Shown here one piece after another: positions 7,780 to 17,360 of a stretch of DNA of 64,000 nt. The DNA lies in contig DATJUT010000050.1 of assembly GCA_035502185.1 (NCBI GenBank), positions 42,905-106,904 of the forward strand, given 5' to 3'. A program made the position numbers and the translations under genes. A model generated the notes under the pieces. That model made no database searches, had not been told where the DNA came from, and saw only the letters and a program-made list of their open reading frames with translations. This DNA comes from Gemmatimonadales bacterium. Its GTDB lineage: Bacteria; Gemmatimonadota; Gemmatimonadetes; Gemmatimonadales; JACORV01. The stretch's first letter is position 1. Each line of letters begins with the position of its first letter.

Positions 7780-9342
7780 ATGCCGCCCCGCCGCTCCGCC
7801 CTGCTCGCCGCCGTCCTGGGCATCGCCGCCGGCGTGCTCCTCGCCGGACCCCTCCAAGCACAAACGGAGTTCGCCGTTCCGCTGGCGCCCGGCACGCTGC
7901 GGGTGGACTTCACGCCGCTGTGGTCGAGCTGGGACCACCGCTTTCAGCCCGGCGCGGCGGGTCTGGTGCCGATCACCGCGGATTACACGACCGACTCCCT
8001 CGGCACCGCGAACCTGCCGTTCCTCTCGCAGCTGCAGGATACGCTCCGGAGCGCGACCGGACTCGGCGCCTTCTCGCTCAACCTCGGCCACCCGCTGATC
8101 GCGCTCAATGCCAGCGTGCGCACGCTACCGGTCGGGCTCGAGCTGGGCATCAGCCGGCGGCTCGCGATCGGCGTCACGGTGCCCATCGTGCGGAGCCGGG
8201 TGGACGCGAGCTTCAACCTGGACACGGCGCTGGCGCGGCGCAGCAACGTGGGATGGAACCCGGCCTTCCTCGACGCGACCAGGGACTCGGCCTTCCGCTC
8301 ACAGATGACCGCGGCCCTGGCGGCCCTTCAGACGCAGGCCACGAGCGGGCCCCCGGCCCTGCGCCCGCAGGCGCTGGCGGCGATCGCGGCGCTCACGCCG
8401 TTCCTCGCCGCGAGCCGCCAGCCGTTCCTGCCGCGCGACAGCACGGTCGCGGCCGAGAGCCTTCTGATCCGCCTGGCGCGGGCCGATTCCTCCTATACGC
8501 AGCTCGCCGGACAGTACCAGGCACTCGGAGACAGCCTGCCCGCGCTCGGCTCCGCCGGCCTGACGCTGCCCGAAGCCGCGCTCATCCGTGACGACCTGGA
8601 GCGCCTCTACAGCGATCCCGCGCTCCCGGTGGCCGCGGACACGTTCGGCACGGTGGTCAAGACGGGGATCGGCGACATCACCGCCCACCTCACCTACCAG
8701 GTCGCGGAAGGCGCGCGGTACCGCGGACAGATCGTCCTCACCGTGCGCTTCCCGACCGGCGAGGCGCCGTCAGCCACCACCTTCCTCGACCTCGGCACCG
8801 GCACCCACCAGCTCGGCTTCGAGGGCGCGCTGGCCAACGACTTCATCCTCGGCGAGCACTTCCTGATCCACGCCGTCGGCCGGGCCGGCGCCGCTGCCGC
8901 CGACCAGATCCCGATGCGCGTGACCCCGCCCGAATTCCCGATCGCGCCGCTGAGCCAGCTGGCCACGATCCGCCGGAAGCCGGCGCCCTGGCTCGGGGCC
9001 GACCTGGCCCCGACCTGGTTGGTGGACGACGCGTTCTCGGTGCGGGTGGCGTACGGCTTCTTCTCGCAAGGACCGACGAAGCACAGCTACGTGAATCCCG
9101 CCGACAGCGCCGTGGTGCTCCTGCCGGCCAGCGTGCTCGACCAGGACACCGGGGTGCGCTGGATGCGCATCGGCGGCGGGGTGACCTTCTCGACGGTCGG
9201 CCGCTACGCGAAGGGCCGCGCCAGCCTCCCGTACAGCGTCACGGTGTCGTACGAGAACACGGTCTACGGCGGCGGCGGGCGGGTGCCACAGGAGAGCGTG
9301 TTCCACATCGCGATCCGGGGGTACGTCAAGCTGTTCAAGTAG
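7780..9342 (+). CDS. Exported protein of unknown function, probably an outer-membrane barrel
   Basis: 520 residues from ATG 7780 (a TTG at 7768 is also in frame). The signal peptide MPPRRSALLAAVLGIAAGVLLAG ends at LQA|Q. Strand-rich segments follow (LRVDFTPLWSSWDHRF, LPVGLELGISRRLAIGVTVPI, YRGQIVLTVRFPTGE), a helical insert around residues 165-275 rich in Ala, Leu and Gln, then more strands up to FHIAIRGYVKLFK. No catalytic motif is recognised. The alternation of beta strands and turns suggests an outer-membrane protein that models its own size by the central insert, but the family could not be named. A TAGACT box (7763-7768) lies 11 nt before the ATG and there is no Shine-Dalgarno. Confidence 0.7.
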   Translation: MPPRRSALLAAVLGIAAGVLLAGPLQAQTEFAVPLAPGTLRVDFTPLWSSWDHRFQPGAAGLVPITADYTTDSLGTANLPFLSQLQDTLRSATGLGAFSLNLGHPLIALNASVRTLPVGLELGISRRLAIGVTVPIVRSRVDASFNLDTALARRSNVGWNPAFLDATRDSAFRSQMTAALAALQTQATSGPPALRPQALAAIAALTPFLAASRQPFLPRDSTVAAESLLIRLARADSSYTQLAGQYQALGDSLPALGSAGLTLPEAALIRDDLERLYSDPALPVAADTFGTVVKTGIGDITAHLTYQVAEGARYRGQIVLTVRFPTGEAPSATTFLDLGTGTHQLGFEGALANDFILGEHFLIHAVGRAGAAAADQIPMRVTPPEFPIAPLSQLATIRRKPAPWLGADLAPTWLVDDAFSVRVAYGFFSQGPTKHSYVNPADSAVVLLPASVLDQDTGVRWMRIGGGVTFSTVGRYAKGRASLPYSVTVSYENTVYGGGGRVPQESVFHIAIRGYVKLFK

Positions 9343-9351
9343 GCCGCGCGC

Positions 9352-11019
9352 TCAGCCCGCCCGCTTGAGCAGCTCCGTCGCGTGCTTCCGGGCCGTCTCC
9401 GGCGAGGCGTCGCCTCCCAGCATCCTCGCGATCTCCTCCACGCGTTCCTGGCCCTCGACGGCGCGGACGTCGGTCTGGGCCACGCCGCCCGCCGACGCCT
9501 TCGCCACCACCAGGTGCTGCGCCGCGGCCGCGGCCACCTGCGGCAGGTGGGTGATCACGATGACCTGGTGGTCGCCGGCCACGCCGCTCAGGGACTCCGC
9601 CACCCGGCCGGCCACGTGGCCGCCCACGCCCTGGTCCACCTCGTCGAACACCAGGGTCGGCACCGCGTCGTGGCGGGCCAGCTCCCCCTTCAGGGCCAGC
9701 ATGATCCGCGACAGCTCGCCGCCCGAGGCCGCGCGGGCGAGCGTCCGCTCGTCCATGCCGGGATTGAGCTGCACCATGAACTCGACCGCCTCGGCTCCGG
9801 AGCGGGACGGCGCCTCGAGCCGCTTCAGCTCCACCCGGAACTTCCCGTCGGGCATCCCCAGCGCGGCCAGCCGCGCCGTGACCGCCCGGCCGAGCCTGCG
9901 CGCCGCCGTGGACCGCTTCGCGGTGAGCGCGCGGCACCGGTCCGCCAGCGCACTGCGGGCCTCCTCGATGCGGCGGGCCAGCGCCGCGAGGTCGGTGTCC
10001 GCCGTGTCCAGGAGGCCGAGCTCGCGGCGTGCCTCCTCGCCCGCCGCGATCACCCGGTCCATGCCCGGGCCGTACTTCTGGTCGAGCCGGAACAGCAGGT
10101 CGCGCCGGCGCTCGAGCGACGCCAGGCGCGCCGGATCCAGCTCCACCCCCTCGCGGTACGCGCCGACCGCGCGCGAGAGCTCGGCGACGTTGAGGACCGC
10201 CCCGTCCAGCATCTCCCGCCAGCCGGCCGCGCCGCCGGCGTCGAAGCGCTCCAGCGCCGCCACCAGCCGCGCCGCGTGCGCGAGCGCCGCGCTGGCCGCG
10301 CGGTCGTCGCCGTCCAGCAGCTGCGACAGCTCCTCCGCGATCCGCCCCAGCTCCTCCGCGTGCCCCAGGCGCCGCACCTCGGCCTCGAGCTGCTCCAGCT
10401 CGCCCGGCCTGGGCCGCGCACGCTCGATCTCCTCCGCGACGTGGCGCAGGTAGTCGGCCCGCTTCCGCGCCTCGGCGCGCCGCTCCTCCAACTGCCGCTG
10501 CTCGGCCACCTGGCACTCGAGCTGCTCGTGCGCCGCGCGCACCGCCGCCGCCTCCACCGAGGCCTCGGCGAACGCGTCGAGGATGTCCCGCTGCGCGTCG
10601 GGCCGCAGCAGCGACTGGGTTTCGTGCTGCCCGTGCAGGTCCACCAGCCGCCGGCCCACCTCCGCCAGCACGCCCACCGTCACCGGGCTGCCGTTCACCC
10701 AGGCCCGGCTGCGCCCCGACACCTGCACCTCGCGCTTGAGGACCAGGCGGCCGTCCTCCACCTCGATGCCCTGCTCCCCGAGCGCCGCGGCCAGGTCCGC
10801 CCGCCCGGCGACGTCGAAGGCGCCCTCGACCGACGCGCGCGGCGCGCCGGTGCGCACCATCTCGCCCGTCGCCCGCTCGCCCAGCAGCAGCGCCAGCGCG
10901 TCCACCAGCAGCGACTTGCCGGCGCCGGTCTCCCCGGTGAGCACGTTGAGGCGCGCCCCGAGCTCCAGCCGCGCGTCGGCGATGACCGCGACGTCGCGGA
11001 CCCTGAGCTCGGTCAGCAT
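9352..11019 (-). CDS. recN: DNA repair protein RecN
   Basis: 555 residues, close to the 553 of E. coli RecN. It is an SMC-like ATPase acting in recombinational repair of double-strand breaks. It starts MLTELRVRDVAVIADARLEL; Walker A is GETGAGKSLLVDAL near residue 31, a long coiled coil fills the middle, and the signature ASGGELSRIMLALK with Walker B TLVFDEVDQGVGG is near residues 440-480. The ATG at 11019 fits family starts; longer in-frame readings would run into the preceding nadK gene. It is the last gene of the folD-to-recN operon, and the gap of 49 nt after nadK is the largest in that operon. Confidence 0.95.
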   Translation of the reverse strand: MLTELRVRDVAVIADARLELGARLNVLTGETGAGKSLLVDALALLLGERATGEMVRTGAPRASVEGAFDVAGRADLAAALGEQGIEVEDGRLVLKREVQVSGRSRAWVNGSPVTVGVLAEVGRRLVDLHGQHETQSLLRPDAQRDILDAFAEASVEAAAVRAAHEQLECQVAEQRQLEERRAEARKRADYLRHVAEEIERARPRPGELEQLEAEVRRLGHAEELGRIAEELSQLLDGDDRAASAALAHAARLVAALERFDAGGAAGWREMLDGAVLNVAELSRAVGAYREGVELDPARLASLERRRDLLFRLDQKYGPGMDRVIAAGEEARRELGLLDTADTDLAALARRIEEARSALADRCRALTAKRSTAARRLGRAVTARLAALGMPDGKFRVELKRLEAPSRSGAEAVEFMVQLNPGMDERTLARAASGGELSRIMLALKGELARHDAVPTLVFDEVDQGVGGHVAGRVAESLSGVAGDHQVIVITHLPQVAAAAAQHLVVAKASAGGVAQTDVRAVEGQERVEEIARMLGGDASPETARKHATELLKRAG

Positions 11020-11068
11020 GGCGTTGGATCCCGGCGGCGAAGGGGGGTCATCGGTATCGGCTGCGGTC

Positions 11069-11929
11069 TCAGCCCTTTCGGTCGGAGAGATCACCCCACT
11101 GCAGCTTCTCCCGCAGCCGGACGAAGAACGACTCGGCGCCGGCCCGCGCGAGCAGCACCGGGCGGGACGCGCGGACCACCGTGACCTCCTGTCGCGGCGC
11201 CAGGCGCGCGGCCACCTGGCCGTCGATGGAGACCATCAGCTCCTCGGGCGCCGGCACGGGATCGAGCGCCCGCAGGGTGAGAATGGAGCTGGCCGACACC
11301 ACCAGCGGCCGCACCGCGAGGGTGTGCGGACAGATCGCGGTGATCACCAGCGCGTCCACGCCCGGCACCACGATCGGGCCCCCCGCCGACATCGAGTATG
11401 CCGTCGAGCCCGTGGGGGTGGCGACGATGATGCCGTCCGCCGTGTAGACGCCGACCTCCTGGCCGTCCACCGCCACCGAGATGCGGATGAGGCGCGCGAT
11501 CCCGCCCTTGTGGATCACGACGTCGTTCACCGCCAGGCACTCCTCGGCCGCGCCGCCCACGCGCGCCGAGAGGGCGAGGCGCGACTCGATCGTGTACTCG
11601 CCCCGCACCACGCGCCGCAGCGTGTCCAGCGCGGTCTCGGGGCCCGCCGCGGCGAGGAAGCCCACCCGGCCCAGGTTGATGCCGAGGATCGGGATGCCGC
11701 GCAGGCACGCCAGCCGCGCGCCCCGGAGCAGCGTGCCGTCGCCGCCCAGGCTGACGATGATGTCGAGCTTCGCCCCGTCGAGCCCGCCCGCCGGCCGATC
11801 CGGGAGCGCCGCCGCCAGCGTCGGCTCCAGGAACAGCCGGGCGCCCAGCTTCGGGGCCTCGGCCGCCATCGCGGCGAGCATCTCGTCCATCGGCCGGTAG
11901 CGGCGGTTCCCGACGAGCCCGACGTTCAT
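11069..11929 (-). CDS. nadK: NAD kinase
   Basis: 286 residues. It phosphorylates NAD to NADP in the cytosol. The hallmark GGDGT motif is present as [15 protein letters not shown] (near residue 60) and the second conserved block as [19 protein letters not shown] (near residue 165). The N-terminus [13 protein letters not shown] is the usual nucleotide-binding start. The ATG overlaps the dxs stop codon as ATGA, which settles the start and implies translational coupling. The dxs-nadK-recN order links isoprenoid precursor synthesis (an NADPH-consuming pathway) to NADP supply. Confidence 0.96.
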   Translation of the reverse strand: MNVGLVGNRRYRPMDEMLAAMAAEAPKLGARLFLEPTLAAALPDRPAGGLDGAKLDIIVSLGGDGTLLRGARLACLRGIPILGINLGRVGFLAAAGPETALDTLRRVVRGEYTIESRLALSARVGGAAEECLAVNDVVIHKGGIARLIRISVAVDGQEVGVYTADGIIVATPTGSTAYSMSAGGPIVVPGVDALVITAICPHTLAVRPLVVSASSILTLRALDPVPAPEELMVSIDGQVAARLAPRQEVTVVRASRPVLLARAGAESFFVRLREKLQWGDLSDRKG

Positions 11930-13827
11930 GACGGCAGCGCGGCCTCCTCGGCGTGCAGCGCGCGCACCCGCGCCGCGATCCCGTCGGCCGTGAGGCCGAC
12001 CGACTCCAGCTGCTTGGCGCGCGGCGCGTGCTCGTAGGTCCGGTCCGGCGCGCCGTGCGCCACCACGCGCACCTCCGGGGCCTCCTCCTGCACCAGCCGG
12101 GCGAGGTAGGCGCCGAACCCGTTCGTCACCACCCCGTCCTCCACGGTCAGGAGCAGGCGGTGGTCCCTCAGCAGCGCGTCGAGCATCGCGCGGTCCACCG
12201 GCTTGAGGAAGCGGCAGTTCACCACGGTGACGTCCAGCCCCTCGGGCGCGAGCTTCTCCGCCGCCTCCAGCGCGGGAACGCACATCGCCCCGACCGCCAG
12301 CACGGCGACCCCGTTCTTCCCGCGCCGCAGCAGCTCCCAGGTCCCGTACGGCACCGCCGCCACCTCCGCCGCGGGCGGCGGCTCCGCCGGGGCCTTGTCG
12401 CGCGGGTAGCGGATGCTGAACGGCCCTTCGGTCCGCGCCAGCGCGCAGCGCAGCAGCCCGATCATCTCCGCGCCGTCCCTCGGTGCCGTGACCGTCATGC
12501 CCGGCACGGCCAGCAGGTACGCGATGTCGTACAGCCCCATGTGCGTCTGCCCGTCGTCGCCGACCATGCCGGCGCGGTCGAGGCAGAAGATCACCGGCAG
12601 TCCCTGGATCGCGACGTCGTGGATGATGTTGTCGTACGCGCGCTGCAGGAACGTCGAGTAGATGGCCACCACCGGCCGGATGCCCCGGGTCGCGAGTCCC
12701 GCCGCGAAGGTCGTCGCGTGCCCCTCCGCGATCCCGACGTCGAAGAACCGGTCGGGCCACTTCTTCTGGAACGCGTTGGTCCCCGTCCCCGACGGCATGG
12801 CGGCCGTGATCGCCACCAGCTCGGGATGCTCGGCCGCCAGCTGGGTGATGGCGTCGCCGAACACCCGCGTCCACAGCGGCGGCCCTCCGCCGGCGGCCTT
12901 CAGCTCGCCCGTGGCCGGATCGTACGGCGCCCGCGCGTGAAACTTCTCCAGGTCGGGCGCCTCCTGCGGGAACCCCTTGCCCTTCTGCGTCAGCACGTGC
13001 AGCAACCGCGGCCCCTTGAGCTGGCGGATCTTCTCGAGCGCCTCGACCAGCCCGCGCACGTCGTGGCCGTTCACCGGCCCGAAGTAGCGCAGCCCCATCT
13101 CCTGGAAGAGCACGCCCGGCAGCACCAAGTTCTTGAGGCTCTCCTCCACGCGCCGCGCGAAATCCTGCACGCCGTGGCCGACCATTGCATCCACCCGGTG
13201 CGTCAGGCGCTTCAGCTCCTCGCGCACCCGGTTGTACAGGGGGTTGGTGGCCACGTTGGAGAGGTAGCGGCTCATCGCGCCGACGTTCGGGGCGATGGAC
13301 ATCCCGTTGTCGTTGAGGATGACGATGATGTCGCGCCCGGAGTGCCCGGCGTTGTTCATCCCCTCGTAGGACAGGCCGCAGGTCATCGCGCCGTCGCCGA
13401 CGATGGCGACCACGTCGTGGCGCTCACCCTTGAGGTCGCGCGCGACCGCCATGCCGTAGGCGGCCGACATCGCGGTGCCGGCGTGGCCCGCCCCGAACTG
13501 GTCGTGCGGGCTCTCGTCGCGGCGCAGGAACCCGGACAGGCCGCCGGCCTGGCGGAGGGTCGGGAACCGGGCGTTGCGGCCGGTGAGGAGCTTCCACGGA
13601 TAGGCCTGGTGCCCCACGTCCCACACGATCTTGTCGCGCGGCGAGTCGAACACGTAGGCGACGGCGGTGGCCAGCTCCACGACGCCGAGGCCGGCGCCGA
13701 TGTGGCCGCCGGTGGTCGAGACCACGTCGATCAGGCGCTGGCGGATCTCGTCGCACAGCTCCGGCAGCCGCTCGCGCGGCAACCGCTTGACGTCGTCGAT
13801 GCCGGAGATGCCTTCGAGCAGTCCCAT
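11926..13827 (-). CDS. dxs: 1-deoxy-D-xylulose-5-phosphate synthase
   Basis: 633 residues (E. coli 620). This thiamine-diphosphate enzyme condenses pyruvate and glyceraldehyde 3-phosphate, the first step of the MEP isoprenoid pathway. Visible are [17 protein letters not shown] (residues 40-55), the ThDP/Mg site [22 protein letters not shown] with downstream NDN, VNGHD in the substrate region, and the transketolase C-terminal domains with [18 protein letters not shown]. The start [17 protein letters not shown] at 13827 matches homologues. The gene follows ispA by 22 nt, so two isoprenoid steps are co-expressed. Confidence 0.97.
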   Translation of the reverse strand: MGLLEGISGIDDVKRLPRERLPELCDEIRQRLIDVVSTTGGHIGAGLGVVELATAVAYVFDSPRDKIVWDVGHQAYPWKLLTGRNARFPTLRQAGGLSGFLRRDESPHDQFGAGHAGTAMSAAYGMAVARDLKGERHDVVAIVGDGAMTCGLSYEGMNNAGHSGRDIIVILNDNGMSIAPNVGAMSRYLSNVATNPLYNRVREELKRLTHRVDAMVGHGVQDFARRVEESLKNLVLPGVLFQEMGLRYFGPVNGHDVRGLVEALEKIRQLKGPRLLHVLTQKGKGFPQEAPDLEKFHARAPYDPATGELKAAGGGPPLWTRVFGDAITQLAAEHPELVAITAAMPSGTGTNAFQKKWPDRFFDVGIAEGHATTFAAGLATRGIRPVVAIYSTFLQRAYDNIIHDVAIQGLPVIFCLDRAGMVGDDGQTHMGLYDIAYLLAVPGMTVTAPRDGAEMIGLLRCALARTEGPFSIRYPRDKAPAEPPPAAEVAAVPYGTWELLRRGKNGVAVLAVGAMCVPALEAAEKLAPEGLDVTVVNCRFLKPVDRAMLDALLRDHRLLLTVEDGVVTNGFGAYLARLVQEEAPEVRVVAHGAPDRTYEHAPRAKQLESVGLTADGIAARVRALHAEEAALPS

Positions 13828-13849
13828 GCGCGCCCTTGGTCCGGTGAGG

Positions 13850-14812
13850 TCAGGAGCGGCGCGCGACCACGAAGCGGGCCAGCGCCGCGAGGAGCGGTGA
13901 AGATACTCGCGCGGCCTCCAGATGGGCCACGGCGCGCTCGGCGAGCCGGCCGGCCTCCTGCTCCGCCCCGGCCACGCCGAGCAGCATCGGGAAGGTCGGC
14001 TTGCCGAGCTTGGCGTCCTTGCCGGGCGTCTTGCCGAGCTGCTCGGACGTCGCGGTGACATCGAGGACGTCGTCGGCGATCTGGAAGGCGAGCCCCACTT
14101 CCTCGCCGTAGGCCCGGTACGCCGCGCGGGTTCCCGGCGGGGCGCCGGCCGCCACGGCCCCGATCTCGACCGACGCGGCGATGAGCGCGCCGGTCTTGCG
14201 CACGTCAATGTCGGTCATGGCCTCCCGCGAGGGCGCGCGCCCCGGCGCGACCAGGTCCAGGACCTGGCCGCCGATCATCCCCCCGGCCCCGGCCGCCCGG
14301 AACAGCAGCAGCTCCACCTCGCGCCGCGCCCCGGCGGCCAGGCCCATCAGCCGGGCCCCGCGCGCCAGGGCGGCGGCGGCCACCGGGACCATCGCGAAGC
14401 CGGCCTCGGTCGCGCGGCGCACGTCGAAGGCGCGGTGCAGCGTCGGGCGCCCCCGCCTCAGGTCGTCGTTGTCCATGCAGGGGAGATCGTCGTGGACCAG
14501 CGAATAGGCGTGGACGATCTCGACGGCCGCCGCGAGATCGGCGATGGCGGCGCTGCCGCCCCCCGCGGCCTCGTAGGCCGCCAGCACCAGCGCCGGACGG
14601 AACCGCTTGCCGGAGCCCAGGACGGCGTACCGCACCGCCTCGGCGAGGCCGCCGGGCACCGCCGGGAGGATCTCGTCCAGGGCCCGCTCCAGCGCGCGGT
14701 CGGTGGCCTCGCGCGCGCGGGCGAGGAAGGCGTCGATCGCGACGCGCCCCTCAGCGGTGGCACTCGTGCCAGGGCGGGATCCGTCGGGCGGCGCGACGGA
14801 AGAATCAGTCAT
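13850..14812 (-). CDS. ispA: Polyprenyl (farnesyl-type) diphosphate synthase
   Basis: 320 residues. A trans-prenyltransferase that elongates allylic diphosphates with isopentenyl diphosphate. The first Asp-rich motif reads HDDLPCMDNDDLRRGRPTLH, the second FQIADDVLDVTATSEQLGKT, and GSGKRFRPALVLAAYEA is the N-terminal substrate block. DDLPCMDND with two residues between Asp pairs is the bacterial short-chain (geranyl/farnesyl) pattern, so farnesyl diphosphate is the likely product. The ATG at 14812 overlaps the end of xseB (ATGACTGA). It sits between xseB and dxs, the order found in many bacteria. Confidence 0.94.
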   Translation of the reverse strand: MTDSSVAPPDGSRPGTSATAEGRVAIDAFLARAREATDRALERALDEILPAVPGGLAEAVRYAVLGSGKRFRPALVLAAYEAAGGGSAAIADLAAAVEIVHAYSLVHDDLPCMDNDDLRRGRPTLHRAFDVRRATEAGFAMVPVAAAALARGARLMGLAAGARREVELLLFRAAGAGGMIGGQVLDLVAPGRAPSREAMTDIDVRKTGALIAASVEIGAVAAGAPPGTRAAYRAYGEEVGLAFQIADDVLDVTATSEQLGKTPGKDAKLGKPTFPMLLGVAGAEQEAGRLAERAVAHLEAARVSSPLLAALARFVVARRS

Positions 14813-15059
14813 CCGTCTGCTGACGTCCGGCGCGGTCGAGCGCGTCAAGCTTCACCCCTCCGTCGGCGGCCTCCCGGAGCTGGCGCAGCCGCAGCTCGGC
14901 CTCGCCCAGCCGCTCGCGCGCCGCGCGCAGCCGCTCGACGCCCTCCTCGAACAGCGCCAGGGCCCGGTCGAGGTCCACGTCCTCGGTCTCCAGCGCGCGC
15001 ACGATCACGTCGAGGCGGCCGAGGTCCTCCTCCAGCGACGGGCGGCGCTGCGCAGTCAC
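14805..15059 (-). CDS. xseB: Exodeoxyribonuclease VII small subunit
   Basis: 84 residues, the normal length. The conserved core SLEEDLGRLDVIVRALETEDVDLDRALALFEEGVERLRAARERL forms the helical pair that binds XseA. GTG start at 15059 overlaps the xseA stop codon by four bases (GTGA). It is required with XseA for the processive single-strand exonuclease. Confidence 0.95.
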   Translation of the reverse strand: MTAQRRPSLEEDLGRLDVIVRALETEDVDLDRALALFEEGVERLRAARERLGEAELRLRQLREAADGGVKLDALDRAGRQQTDD

Positions 15060-16279
15060 GGTCGCGGCTCCACGCGGGAGGGCACCTCGCCGTCGCTGAC
15101 CCGCAGCCGGAACGCGGCGCCGGGCGCGAAGTCGGCCACCCGCCTCAGGACGCGGCCGCCCGCGTCGCGCGCAACGGCGTAGCCGCGCTCGAGGACCCTG
15201 AGCGGGGAGAGCGCGTCGAGCGAGGCCGCCACCCGCGACAGCACGGCCCGCCGCTCCGCGAGCCGCGCCTCGGCGGCGGTGCCCATCCGCGCCGCGTGGC
15301 GCCGCAGCCGCTCGCGGGTCGCCGCCAGCCGCCGGTCCACGGCGCCGCCGAGGCGGGTCGAGGCGTGCCGCACGCGCTCGTCGGCCAGCTCGAGCCGCCG
15401 GGCCACCGCCGCGCCCAGGCCGGCACTCACCGCCGCGAGCCGGCGGGCGAGGTCGGCGCGGTCGGGCACCGCCTTCTCCGCCGCCGCCGAGGGCGTCGCG
15501 GCCCGCACGTCGGCCACCAGGTCGGTCAGCGTCACGTCGGTCTCGTGCCCGACCGCAGCGATGGTGGGCACGCGCGAGGCGGCGACTGCGCGGGCCACCC
15601 GCTCGTCGTTGAAGGCCCAGAGGTCTTCCTTGGAGCCGCCGCCCCGCGCGACGATCACCAGGTCGAGGCTCGGAACGCGGTCGGCCAGGGCGAGCGCGCG
15701 CATCAGGTCGGTGGCCGCGCCCTCGCCCTGCACCCGCGCGCCGATCAGCACCAGCTCGACGGCCGGCCAGCGGCGGCCGATCACGGCCACGATGTCGTGC
15801 CACACCGCGCCCTCGGGGCTGGTGACGACGCCGATGCTCCGCGGGAAGGGCGGCAGCGGGCGCTTCCGCTCCGGCGCCAGCAGGCCGTCCTTCTCGAGGG
15901 CGACGCGGGCGCGCTCCAGCGCGATGGCGTAGAAGCCGCCCTCGGTCGTCGCCAGCAGCTGCCGCACCGTGAGCTGCAGCTCGCCGCGCTTGGGGCTCAC
16001 CGTCAGCTCGCCGCGCGCGTACACCTTGAGTCCGTCCTGCGGCACGGCGGGGACTCGCCGGGCGTCGGAGCGCCACATCACGCAGCGGAGCTGGGTCGAG
16101 GGGTCCTTGAGCGAGAAGTACCAGTGGCCGGAGGGATAGGTCTTGAAGTTGGAGATCTCGCCCTCCACCCACAGCGGCCCGAGGGCGTGCTCGACCACCA
16201 GGCGCGCCGCCTCGACCACCTCGGTGACGGTGGACGGCCGCTCGCGCGGCGCGGTCTCGAGCGGCAAGGAGAGCGTCAC
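15056..16279 (-). CDS. xseA: Exodeoxyribonuclease VII large subunit
   Basis: 407 residues (shorter than the 456 of E. coli but common outside enterobacteria). The N-terminal OB-fold reads LWVEGEISNFKTYPSGHWYFSLKD, followed by the catalytic domain IGVVTSPEGAVWHDIV, IVARGGGSKEDLWAFNDERVARA and PTIAAVGHETDVTLTDLVAD, with a helical C-terminal region. The enzyme cleaves single-stranded DNA from both ends in repair and recombination. The GTG start at 16279 overlaps the folD stop as GTGA. Confidence 0.96.
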   Translation of the reverse strand: MTLSLPLETAPRERPSTVTEVVEAARLVVEHALGPLWVEGEISNFKTYPSGHWYFSLKDPSTQLRCVMWRSDARRVPAVPQDGLKVYARGELTVSPKRGELQLTVRQLLATTEGGFYAIALERARVALEKDGLLAPERKRPLPPFPRSIGVVTSPEGAVWHDIVAVIGRRWPAVELVLIGARVQGEGAATDLMRALALADRVPSLDLVIVARGGGSKEDLWAFNDERVARAVAASRVPTIAAVGHETDVTLTDLVADVRAATPSAAAEKAVPDRADLARRLAAVSAGLGAAVARRLELADERVRHASTRLGGAVDRRLAATRERLRRHAARMGTAAEARLAERRAVLSRVAASLDALSPLRVLERGYAVARDAGGRVLRRVADFAPGAAFRLRVSDGEVPSRVEPRP

Positions 16280-17157
16280 GCCGCCTGGCGCGCCGCCTGC
16301 ACGGTGTTGCGCATCAGCAGCGCGATGGTGAGCGGGCCGACGCCGCCCGGCACGGGCGTGATCTGGCTGGCGACCTCGACGGCCTCCGCGAAGTTGACGT
16401 CGCCCACGAGGCGGTAGCCCTTCTCGGCCGCGGGATCGTCCACCCGGTTCACGCCCACGTCGATGACCACGGCGCCGGGCCGGATCATGGCGCCGCGGAT
16501 GACCTCGGGCCGGCCGGCCGCGACCACGAGGATCTCGCCCTGGCGGGTGATGCTCGCCAGGTCGCGCGTGCCGGTGTGCGCCACGGTGACCGTGGCGTTG
16601 GCGCCCGGCGCCTTCTGCATGAGGATGTTGGCCACCGGGCGGCCCACGATCAGCGAGCGCCCGACCACGACGACGTGTTTGCCGCCGGGATCGGCGCCGC
16701 TGCGGATCAGCAGCTCCTGGACCCCGGCCGGCGTGCAGGGCCGGAACCCGGTGCGGTCGCCGATCACCAGCTTGCCGACGTTGACCGGGTGGAAGCCGTC
16801 CACGTCCTTCTCCGGCTTCATCCGGAGCAGGACCTTGCTCGAGTCCATGTGCCCGGGGAGCGGCAGCTGGACCAGGATGCCGTGCACGGCGCGATTGGCG
16901 TTGAGCCCGTCCAGCAGGGACAGCAGCTCCGCCTCCGCGGCGTCGGCCGGCAGGCGGATCGTGTCCGACCTCATGCCCAGCTCGTCGGCGGCCTTGCCCT
17001 TCATCCGCACGTAGACCTGGCTCGCCGGATCCTCGCCCACGAGCACGACCGTGAGGCCGGGAACGACGCCCTTGGCCTTGAGGGCTTCGACCTCGGCCTT
17101 CAATTCGGCGCGAATCTGCTTGCCGATGGCGGTGCCGTCGATGATGCGGGCGGTCAC
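16276..17157 (-). CDS. folD: Methylenetetrahydrofolate dehydrogenase/cyclohydrolase FolD
   Basis: 293 residues. Bifunctional cytosolic enzyme interconverting 5,10-methylene-, methenyl- and 10-formyl-tetrahydrofolate. Motifs: VGEDPASQVYVRMKGKAADELGM with the catalytic Lys (near residue 55), LVQLPLPGHMDSSKVLLRMKPEKDVDGFHPVN, the NADP site VVVGRSLIVGRPVANIL and the end TPVPGGVGPLTIALLMRNT. The GTG at 17157 has AAGGAG 9 nt upstream and begins VTARIIDGTAIGKQI, matching the family. It is the first gene of the operon running to recN; the array of GTGAG/CTCAC repeats lies just upstream. Confidence 0.96.
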   Translation of the reverse strand: MTARIIDGTAIGKQIRAELKAEVEALKAKGVVPGLTVVLVGEDPASQVYVRMKGKAADELGMRSDTIRLPADAAEAELLSLLDGLNANRAVHGILVQLPLPGHMDSSKVLLRMKPEKDVDGFHPVNVGKLVIGDRTGFRPCTPAGVQELLIRSGADPGGKHVVVVGRSLIVGRPVANILMQKAPGANATVTVAHTGTRDLASITRQGEILVVAAGRPEVIRGAMIRPGAVVIDVGVNRVDDPAAEKGYRLVGDVNFAEAVEVASQITPVPGGVGPLTIALLMRNTVQAARQAA

Positions 17158-17189
17158 GATCGCGGGCTCCTTGCGGTTACCAGCGGTAA

Positions 17190-17360
17190 GCGGTGAGAGG
17201 CGAGGCGTGAGCGGCTCAAGTGAGTAGTGAGAGTGAGAAGCAAAGACGTGAGAGGTGAGATCCTTCTCACCCCTCACTGCCTCTCACCGCTCACGTCCTT
17301 GCCTCCCACCACTCACTTGAACGTCTCACTTCTCACCACGTTCTCACCTCTCACGCCTCA
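17190..17360. repeat. GTGAG/CTCAC degenerate inverted-repeat array (copy 1)
   Basis: The 203-nt gap between folD and rny consists largely of short GTGAG words on the left and CTCAC words on the right. The centre folds: 17248-17260 (GTGAGAGGTGAGA) pairs with 17265-17277 (TCTCACCCCTCAC) around loop TCCT, one mismatch in 13. The right half contains CTCACTTGAACGTC (17312-17325), the exact complement of 40705-40718 in the second array. The promoter of folD must lie in or next to this array. Origin unknown. Confidence 0.85.

Noticed and set aside
9382-11184. 600-codon plus-strand open frame opposite recN
   Set aside because: Antisense shadow; the minus strand encodes full-length RecN with Walker motifs.
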